Made by a program: the position numbers and the translations under genes
The notes under the pieces: generated by a model
What the model was told of the DNA's origin: nothing
The model's input: only the letters and a program-made list of their open reading frames with translations
Databases searched by the model: none
Source: JBJXFY01 sp046155815
GTDB lineage: Bacteria > Verrucomicrobiota > Verrucomicrobiia > Limisphaerales > CAIMTB01
DNA length: 17,049 nucleotides
NCBI GenBank assembly: GCA_046155815.1
Contig: JBJXFY010000106.1
Coordinates: 1-17,049 of the forward strand
Direction of reading: 5' to 3'
In this document: positions 8,173-14,436 of the stretch, piece by piece
Layout of the letters: each line of letters opens with the position of its first letter
Position numbering within the stretch: the first letter of the stretch is position 1

Positions 8173-10566
8173 ATGACCGACCTCAAATTCGCCATCCGAC
8201 AACTGGTGAAGAATCCCGGCTTCACCGCCGTGGCCGTGCTGACGCTCGCGCTCGGCATCGGGGTGAACACGGCCATGTTCGGCGGCTTCCAGTCGCTGCT
8301 GCTCCGGACGCTCGCCTACCCGGAGGCGGATCGCCTCGTGCGCCTCTTCCGGACCTCGTCGCATTCGCAGAAATGGCCGCATTCGGCTGCCAACTTTCTC
8401 GACCACCAATCGCAGAACCCGGTCTTCGAGCGGATGGCCGCGGTGAACCGGCGTTCGTTCAATCTCGTCGAGCCAGGCCAGCAGGCCGAACGCTTGCAAG
8501 GGTTGGAGGTCACGTCCGAGCTGATTCCGCTGCTCGGTATCGCACCCATGATCGGCCGGGGATTCATCCCGGACGAGGCTCAACCGGGCCGGAACGACGT
8601 GGCCATTCTCGGACACTCCTTCTGGCTGCGACGCTTCGCCGGCGACACGAACATCGTCGGCAAGTCGCTGCGGATGGACGGGCAAACCGTCACCGTCTTG
8701 GGGGTGATGCCGCCCGGCTTTTCGGACGTCATGCTGTGGGGAACCGTCGATGTGCTCCGGCCCCTCGCCTTCTCGGACGAGCAACGCCAGAACCGGGGCG
8801 CCAACTACCTCATGTCGGTGGGCCGCCTGAAGCCGGGCGTTTCCGTCGCCCAGGCCGACGCCGCGATGGCCGGGATCGCCGATCGTCTGGCGAAGGAGTT
8901 TCCCGAGGTCAACGCCGACTCCGGCCTGCGCGTCGTCTCCCTCGCCGGATCGGGCATGGACCCGAAGGGACGCATCATGATCTGGATGATCATGGGGCTG
9001 GCGGGTTTCGTCCTGCTGATCGCCTGCGCGAACCTCGCCAATCTCCAGTTCGCCCGCACCGCGCTCCGCACGCGGGAGTTCGCCATCCGCGGCGCGCTGG
9101 GGGCACCGCGCTCGCGGCTGATGCGACAGCTGCTGACGGAGAGCCTGTTGGTCGCGCTGATCGGCGGAGCGCTCGGGCTGGTGCTGGCAGTTTGGGTGAA
9201 CGGCCTGCTCAACACCCGGCTGCTGCGCGAAGGCGAGCCGGCGTTGAACCTGGGCCTGAACTTCGGCGTGCTGGGCTTCGCCCTGGTCGTTTCCACGGTG
9301 ACCGGACTCGCGTTCGGTCTGGTTCCGGCCTGGATGGCCGCGCGCACTGACGCGAACTCCGCGCTCAAGCAAGGCTCACGCGGAACGACGGCCGACCGGT
9401 CCCAGAACCGCTTGCGGCACGGGCTCATTGTCACGCAGGTGGCGCTCGCCTTGATGCTGCTGGCGGGCGCGGGCACGTTCGCCAACGGCCTGCGAAACTT
9501 TGGGGTTCGAGATCCGGGATGGCGGGTGGACGGCCTCACCGTCGGCTACCTGAACCTGCCCGACGCCACCTACGCGGACGCCACGGCCCGGCTGGGATTC
9601 GCCACGCGTTTGCGGGAGCACCTGGCCGCTATTCCCGGGGTTGCGGCCGCGGCCGTCGCGGGTTCGCTGCCCATCGCAGGCTTCCGCACTTCTGCGGAGT
9701 TCTCGATCGAGGATCAACCCGATCCTTCCGTCGGGCGCCGCCGCAGCCGGTCAATCAACGTCGTCACGCCCGGCTATTTCGCGACCCTCGGCATGCGACT
9801 CTTGGAAGGCCGCGACTTCCTTGCCGGCGACACTCCGGGCCAGCCGGGCGTGGTCGTGGTCAACGAAACGATGGCCCGCAGCTTCTGGGCGGGGGAATCA
9901 GCACTCGGCAAACGGATCGGCACCCCGGGCGCCTGGCTGGAAGTCGTGGGCGTGGTGGACGACGTCCGCTTCCCTTCCGACCCCGGCGAACCGCCCACCC
10001 GTTTCCAAAGCTACATCCCGCTGGCCCAGGAGCCGCCGGCGAATCTCGCCATTGCGGTGCGAGGCAATGTGTCGGTGGCGACGCTTCGGCAAACCGTCGC
10101 CGGGCTTGACCAGGATCTGCCCTTGAACCAGCCCGGCCTCGCCCGGGCCGCCGTTCGGGAGGTGCTCGACCAGGCGGCCGTCGCGGGATGGCTGCTCGGC
10201 GGATTCGCCGGACTCGGAGTGCTGCTCGCCACCCTCGGACTCTATGGGGTGATTGCCGGCTTCGTGACGCAACGAACCAATGAGATCGGTATCCGCATGG
10301 CGTTGGGCGCTCAGTTGGGTGACGTGCTGCGCCTCGTCCTCGGCAAGGGCGTGCGCCTGACGCTGCTGGGTTCCGGAATCGGACTGGTCGGTGCGTTCGG
10401 CCTCACGCGCGTCCTCGGTGCGCTCGCGCCCGGACTCGAATCGAACAGCCCGCTGATTCTCGCCCTGGTCGTGGGCCTGTTAATGGGCGTCGCCCTGATC
10501 GCCTGCTGGCTGCCCGCGCGGCGCGCCTCGCGCGTGGACCCGATGGTGGCGCTGCGAAGTGAATGA
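8173..10566 (+). CDS. ADOP-type MacB/FtsX permease 3
   Basis: Duplicated orphan permease of 797 residues, the shortest complete one here. The ATG at 8173 gives MTDLKFAIRQLVKNPGF, the canonical family N terminus, though no clear Shine-Dalgarno precedes it. Parts: membrane segment 17-40, first periplasmic MacB_PCD-like domain (about 45-265, with RLKPGVSVAQADA at 218-230), first FtsX unit with segments near 268-293, 321-345 and 365-387, segment 415-440, second periplasmic domain (about 445-665, with TPGYFATLGM at 532-541), second FtsX unit with segments near 670-697, 728-750 and 760-782, and the terminal signature CWLPARRASRVDPMVAL. The loop RTNEIGIRMALGAQLGD (701-717) matches the cytoplasmic stretch that follows the sixth segment in MacB-like permeases. 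No nucleotide-binding domain. Substrate unknown. It follows a 250-base gap and may begin its own transcript. Confidence 0.93.
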   Translation: MTDLKFAIRQLVKNPGFTAVAVLTLALGIGVNTAMFGGFQSLLLRTLAYPEADRLVRLFRTSSHSQKWPHSAANFLDHQSQNPVFERMAAVNRRSFNLVEPGQQAERLQGLEVTSELIPLLGIAPMIGRGFIPDEAQPGRNDVAILGHSFWLRRFAGDTNIVGKSLRMDGQTVTVLGVMPPGFSDVMLWGTVDVLRPLAFSDEQRQNRGANYLMSVGRLKPGVSVAQADAAMAGIADRLAKEFPEVNADSGLRVVSLAGSGMDPKGRIMIWMIMGLAGFVLLIACANLANLQFARTALRTREFAIRGALGAPRSRLMRQLLTESLLVALIGGALGLVLAVWVNGLLNTRLLREGEPALNLGLNFGVLGFALVVSTVTGLAFGLVPAWMAARTDANSALKQGSRGTTADRSQNRLRHGLIVTQVALALMLLAGAGTFANGLRNFGVRDPGWRVDGLTVGYLNLPDATYADATARLGFATRLREHLAAIPGVAAAAVAGSLPIAGFRTSAEFSIEDQPDPSVGRRRSRSINVVTPGYFATLGMRLLEGRDFLAGDTPGQPGVVVVNETMARSFWAGESALGKRIGTPGAWLEVVGVVDDVRFPSDPGEPPTRFQSYIPLAQEPPANLAIAVRGNVSVATLRQTVAGLDQDLPLNQPGLARAAVREVLDQAAVAGWLLGGFAGLGVLLATLGLYGVIAGFVTQRTNEIGIRMALGAQLGDVLRLVLGKGVRLTLLGSGIGLVGAFGLTRVLGALAPGLESNSPLILALVVGLLMGVALIACWLPARRASRVDPMVALRSE

Positions 10567-10576
10567 CCAGTCCCAC

Positions 10577-10661
10577 GTAGGAGCCGAGGCGACGAGGTTC
10601 TGATCGGAATGAGCGCCGGAATTGAAACGAAAAGAATGAGCCTCCTTACGTCGGCTCCTAC
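10577..10661. repeat. 85-base palindromic intergenic element (MITE/REP-like)
   Basis: GTAGGAGCCGA (10577-10587) is repeated exactly in inverted orientation at 10651-10661. Extending inward, about 19 of 24 positions still pair, so the element has terminal inverted repeats of roughly 24 bases around a 37-base centre. It fills nearly the whole gap between permeases 3 and 4. I associate a GTAGGAGCCGA...TCGGCTCCTAC element with many intergenic sites in Verrucomicrobiota, which is why I call it a dispersed repeat rather than a gene-specific terminator. In RNA it would fold into a long hairpin and could damp readthrough into permease 4. Confidence 0.6.
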
Positions 10662-10667
10662 CAGTTT

Positions 10668-13127
10668 ATGAACGATTTCAAATTCGCCTTTCGCCAGTTG
10701 CTGAAGAACCCCGGCTTCACCGCCGTGGCCGTGCTCACCCTCGCCCTCGGCATCGGCGCCAACACGGCCATCTTCAGCGTCGTCGATCAACTGCTCGTGC
10801 GCCCGTTGCCCGTGCCGCAACCCGCGCGACTCGCGTTGCTTGGGCAGCTCAACGACCGGGGCGGCGCGGACTTCCAATTCAACTATCCGCTGTTCCGCGA
10901 TTATCAGCGCGGCAACACCGTGTTTGAGCAACTCAGTGCGACGGCCCCGCTCGCCGTGGGCGTGGGCACAGCGGGCACGACCGAGCGCCAGCAGGCTTTG
11001 CTCGTTTCGGGCAGCTACTTCGCGATGCTCGGCGTCAACGCGGCGCTGGGCCGCACGTTCGCGCCGGATGAAGGCGTCGAGATCGATGACGCGGCCGTGG
11101 TGGTATTGAGTCATGGGCTCTGGCAGCGGAGCTTCGGCGCGGACCCGCAGGTCATCGGCCGCCCGGTGAACATCAACGGCAAACCCTTCACCGTGATCGG
11201 CGTGACACCGCGTGAGTTTGCCGGCACCGCACGGACCGGTGTGCCCGATCTCTACGTGCCGATTGCCTCGTACGGCCAGCTCACCTCGCAACGCCCCGGC
11301 GATGTGCATCCGCTACAGCAACGGTATTTCACCTGGACCCAGGTCATGGGCCGCCTGAAGGAGGGCGTCAGCCGCGAACAGGCCCAGGTCGCGATGAATC
11401 TCCTCGCGCAACAGGTGCATGCCGAGACGCCTGCGAACACCTCCACCAATCTCGGCGTGTTGCCGGGCGCGCTGGGTTTTACCGACGAACTGCAACCGGC
11501 CCGGCTGCCCTTGAACCTGTTGCTCGGCACGTCGGTGCTGGTGCTGCTGATCGCCTGCGCCAATCTGGCCAACCTGCAGCTCGCGCGCGCCGCCGGGCGC
11601 CTCCGCGATTTCGCCATCCGCCTCGCGCTCGGCGCCCATCGCGGCCGCCTGATCCGCCAGTTGCTCACGGAAAGCCTGGTGCTCTCGCTGATCGGCGGCG
11701 GGGCCGGACTCGCCGTCGCGGCCGGGCTGGTGCAACTCCTCGAACGCTTCCGCCCGCCCAACGCCAGCATCGCGCTCTCGAACGGACTCGATCTACGCGT
11801 GTTGTTGTTCGCCTTTGGCGCCTCGGTGGTGACGGGAATGTTGTTCGGTCTCGCCCCGGCCTGGCGGGCGAGCCGGCCGCAGGTGGTCCCGGAACTCAAG
11901 GGCGCCGCCGGCACGACGACGGAGCGCGGCGGTCGTTGGAATCTCCGCCACGCGCTGGTGGTGACACAGGTCGCGCTCTCGTTGCTGGTGCTGGTCAGCG
12001 CCGGCCTCTGCGTGCGCAGTCTGAACAAGCTGCAAGCGATCGATCCTGCGTTCGAGCCGTCGCAACTCGCGCTGATGTCGTTCGATCTGGAACTCAATGA
12101 CTACCAACAGCCGCAAGCGCGGGCATTTTATGATCGCCTGTTGGAACGGGTGAGCGCCCTGCCGGGAGTCGAAGCCGCCAGTCTTTCCGCGAACACGCCG
12201 CTCAGCGGACGCTCCTGGGGCATGAGCGTCGAGCGAGTGGAAGGATTCGAACGCGCCGAGAGCGACCCGCCGCCTTTTGGCGAGCTGAACATGGTTTCGG
12301 CGGATTACTTCCGCACACTCGGCATCCCGGTGTTGCGCGGACGGGCTTTCACCACCACGGACGCGGCGGGCAGTCTGCCGGTCGTGATTGTGAACGACGC
12401 CTTCGCGAAGCGCTACTTCGCGGGAGGCGATCCGGTCGGCAAACACGTGTATCAGCACGTGCCCGACGGGGAACGTCCCGGCGGGCTGCCGACGCAGATC
12501 ATCGGCGTGGTGCAAACGACCAAGAGCGGTCAGCTCACGGACAGCCCCCGGCCCGCGATGTTCTTCCCGGTCGCCCAGAAACCCGAACTTGCGCTGACGC
12601 TGAGCGTGCGCACGGGGGTGGACCCCGGCGCGACCATCACTCAGGTGCGCGGAGTCGTGAAATCGCTCGACGCCAATTTGCCGGTCTTCGACGTCCGCAC
12701 CCTCGCTCAGCAGAAAAGCGGCTCGCTGGCGATGCAGCGCATGGCGGCCACGCTGCTCACGGGCTTCGGCGTGCTCGCGTTGTTGCTCGCGGCACTCGGC
12801 ATCTACGGCGTGCTGGCTAACTCGATGAGCCGGCGCACGCGGGAGATCGGCGTCCGCATGGCGCTGGGGGCGCAGTTGTCGGACGTATTGACGATGGTCA
12901 TGCGCCAGGGACTGGGCATGGTGGTGCTGGGCCTGGTGCTTGGGCTCGCGGGCGCGGTCGGTGTGACGCAATTACTGCGGAGTTTCCTGTTCGAGATCCA
13001 GCCACTTGATCCGCTCACCTTCGGCTGCGTCATCGTCCTGCTGGCCAGCGCGGCCGTGGCGGCGTGCTGGCTGCCCGCGCGCAGGGCAGCCAAGGTCGAT
13101 CCGATGGTGGCGCTGCGGGCGGAGTGA
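10668..13127 (+). CDS. ADOP-type MacB/FtsX permease 4
   Basis: Duplicated orphan permease of 819 residues. The ATG at 10668 yields MNDFKFAFRQLLKNPGF and lies six bases after the palindromic element; no Shine-Dalgarno is visible. Parts: membrane segment 17-40, first periplasmic domain (about 45-278), segments near 281-306, 335-357 and 377-399, segment 427-451, second periplasmic domain (about 455-690), segments near 693-720, 749-770 and 781-803, and terminal CWLPARRAAKVDPMVAL. Its first-segment DNA is identical over 41 bases to that of permease 2. The last codons (GCG GAG TGA) carry GGAG, four bases before the ATG of the propeller gene, so this gene's tail probably supplies the next ribosome site. 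That arrangement ties it to the propeller. No ATPase domain; substrate unknown. Confidence 0.94.
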   Translation: MNDFKFAFRQLLKNPGFTAVAVLTLALGIGANTAIFSVVDQLLVRPLPVPQPARLALLGQLNDRGGADFQFNYPLFRDYQRGNTVFEQLSATAPLAVGVGTAGTTERQQALLVSGSYFAMLGVNAALGRTFAPDEGVEIDDAAVVVLSHGLWQRSFGADPQVIGRPVNINGKPFTVIGVTPREFAGTARTGVPDLYVPIASYGQLTSQRPGDVHPLQQRYFTWTQVMGRLKEGVSREQAQVAMNLLAQQVHAETPANTSTNLGVLPGALGFTDELQPARLPLNLLLGTSVLVLLIACANLANLQLARAAGRLRDFAIRLALGAHRGRLIRQLLTESLVLSLIGGGAGLAVAAGLVQLLERFRPPNASIALSNGLDLRVLLFAFGASVVTGMLFGLAPAWRASRPQVVPELKGAAGTTTERGGRWNLRHALVVTQVALSLLVLVSAGLCVRSLNKLQAIDPAFEPSQLALMSFDLELNDYQQPQARAFYDRLLERVSALPGVEAASLSANTPLSGRSWGMSVERVEGFERAESDPPPFGELNMVSADYFRTLGIPVLRGRAFTTTDAAGSLPVVIVNDAFAKRYFAGGDPVGKHVYQHVPDGERPGGLPTQIIGVVQTTKSGQLTDSPRPAMFFPVAQKPELALTLSVRTGVDPGATITQVRGVVKSLDANLPVFDVRTLAQQKSGSLAMQRMAATLLTGFGVLALLLAALGIYGVLANSMSRRTREIGVRMALGAQLSDVLTMVMRQGLGMVVLGLVLGLAGAVGVTQLLRSFLFEIQPLDPLTFGCVIVLLASAAVAACWLPARRAAKVDPMVALRAE

Positions 13128-13128
13128 A

Positions 13129-14436
13129 ATGAACATCGAACATCCGACATCGAACACGGAACATCGATCAACCGGCCTTTCGGTCGCGGCTCTGATCGGC
13201 TTGCTGGCGGTCGTGGGCGCCAGTGGCGGCACGGCCGCTCCTCAAAGCAACCAGTGGCTGGGAGGTCCATCGCGCAGTCTCACCGTGGCGCCATCCAACT
13301 TTCCGCCGGCGACCGGGTCTTTCGAAATCCGCGAGGTCTGGAGAAAGCCGGCGCAGGGCTCGTTCTCCGGCCTGTCGATCCACGGCGACCACGCGACGAC
13401 GCTGACGTCCGCGGAGGGATATGACGCCGTGGTGCTGCTGGATGCGCACACCGGCGAGGCACGCTGGCAATACCGGCTGGGCCGCACGCGCAAACGCGCC
13501 GAAGGCGTGCCGCTCGGCCCCTTGTCCACCCCGGCCATCGACGAGCACGCCGTTTATGCCCAGGCGCTCGACGGACGGTTCGTCGCGCTGTCCGTCAAGA
13601 GCGGGGAGTTGCTTTGGGAAGCGAATCTCAAGCGGCAGTTCCGGGCCTACGAACCCGGCTATGGCTTCGCCAGTTCACCCCTGTTGCTCGGGAACAAGAT
13701 CGTGATCATGCCCGCCGGTTCATCGTCGGCTTCGGTCGTGGCCCTTGACTGCCAGACGGGTGAAGCCCTCTGGCAAACCCGGCTGGATTCGGGTGCCGAG
13801 TATGCGTCGGCGACGTGGCTGCCCGGCGGCGCGGAGGGTCAGATCGTGGCCATGCTCAGCGGGAAACTGGCCGCCGTTTCACCGCAGGACGGCGCGGTGT
13901 TGTGGCGTCGCGAAGAGGAAGCCGGTGGTTTGTGGACCCCCTCCCTGGTCGGCGCTGGCCGGGTGTTCATCCCGAGCGCCGAACGGTCGCGGCTGCTGGC
14001 GCTGGATCCTGGTTCGCCAACGTTGGCGCGGGACGTTTGGGAAAGCGACGTGTTCGCGGGTGCGATGGGGCCGGTGGTGGCCTCGAACGGACTGTTAGTC
14101 GGACACCACAAACGCCACCTCACCGGCCTCGACGCGGCGACCGGTAGCGAACTCTGGCGCCAGCCCGACGAAACCGACGGCCAGTTGCTCGGTTGGGGCG
14201 GTCTGCTGCTGTTCGTCCACGACCGGATGGGAGAACTTCAAGTGTTGCGCGTCGCCCGGTCCGGCCCGGAGTTGCTGCAGCGGGCGAAAGTGATGAAGCC
14301 GGTGCGCATGGAAACTCCGCTGAGCTTCGGTCACGACCGGGTTTACATCCGGAGCCCGGAGGAAATCATCGCGCTTCACATTGCGCCAGCGGCTGCCGCT
14401 CACGAGCCAACTCCAACGAAAGCCATTGCCGAATGA
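13129..14436 (+). CDS. Periplasmic PQQ-like (BamB-type) beta-propeller protein
   Basis: A 435-residue exported propeller protein. The ATG at 13129 is one base after the permease 4 stop, with GGAG at 13121-13124; longer in-frame starts (such as 13006) would run through permease 4 and are rejected. Residues 17-29 (LSVAALIGLLAVV) form a signal-peptide core, with likely cleavage near TAA|PQS (about 37); there is no lipobox Cys. Blade-type motifs recur: LDAHTGEARW (104-113), VKSGELLW (156-163), LDCQTGEALW (206-215), SPQDGAVLW (251-259), a degenerate LDPGSPTLARDVW (292-304) and LDAATGSELW (334-343), suggesting a 6-8-bladed propeller. I see no evidence that it binds PQQ or is a dehydrogenase. Known relatives include BamB-like scaffolds and PQQ-repeat proteins common in Verrucomicrobiota and Planctomycetota. 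It overlaps the next permease by four bases, so a structural or substrate-binding partner role is inferred. Confidence 0.88.
   Translation: MNIEHPTSNTEHRSTGLSVAALIGLLAVVGASGGTAAPQSNQWLGGPSRSLTVAPSNFPPATGSFEIREVWRKPAQGSFSGLSIHGDHATTLTSAEGYDAVVLLDAHTGEARWQYRLGRTRKRAEGVPLGPLSTPAIDEHAVYAQALDGRFVALSVKSGELLWEANLKRQFRAYEPGYGFASSPLLLGNKIVIMPAGSSSASVVALDCQTGEALWQTRLDSGAEYASATWLPGGAEGQIVAMLSGKLAAVSPQDGAVLWRREEEAGGLWTPSLVGAGRVFIPSAERSRLLALDPGSPTLARDVWESDVFAGAMGPVVASNGLLVGHHKRHLTGLDAATGSELWRQPDETDGQLLGWGGLLLFVHDRMGELQVLRVARSGPELLQRAKVMKPVRMETPLSFGHDRVYIRSPEEIIALHIAPAAAAHEPTPTKAIAE
13131..13167 (+). repeat. GAACATCG-type repeat forming the start of the propeller gene
   Basis: Bases 13131-13167 are built from degenerate units of the GAACATCG/GAACACGG type. 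Translated, they give the low-complexity NIEHPTSNTEHRS that precedes the signal-peptide core. I associate such runs with intergenic repeats in Verrucomicrobiota genomes; here it lies within the coding region. Confidence 0.5.

Noticed and set aside
7971..9350. Plus-strand 459-codon frame overlapping the start of permease 3
   Set aside because: Most of its length lies inside permease 3 in another frame; Arg/Ala/Gly-rich and without domain features, while the permease frame has full family homology.
8026..9372. Minus-strand open frame of 448 codons
   Set aside because: Opposite permease 3 and the gap before it. The composition (His, Arg, Gln, Gly) mirrors the sense codons, with no signal peptide or family motif.
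11793..12971. Minus-strand 392-codon frame opposite permease 4
   Set aside because: Antisense shadow rich in His, Arg and Gln, fully inside the permease gene.
13006..13128. 41-codon N-terminal extension of the propeller gene
   Set aside because: It overlaps the permease 4 C terminus in another frame, and would place an Arg/Trp-rich stretch before the signal peptide.
14193..14432. 80-codon N-terminal extension of permease 5
   Set aside because: This part is out of frame within the propeller gene, and all relatives begin at the MNDLRF-like motif encoded from 14433.
13129..14436. Propeller protein as a PQQ-dependent dehydrogenase
   Set aside because: It is shorter than typical quinoprotein dehydrogenases, and I see no vicinal Cys pair or cytochrome c motif; the repeats fit a non-enzymatic BamB-like propeller better.
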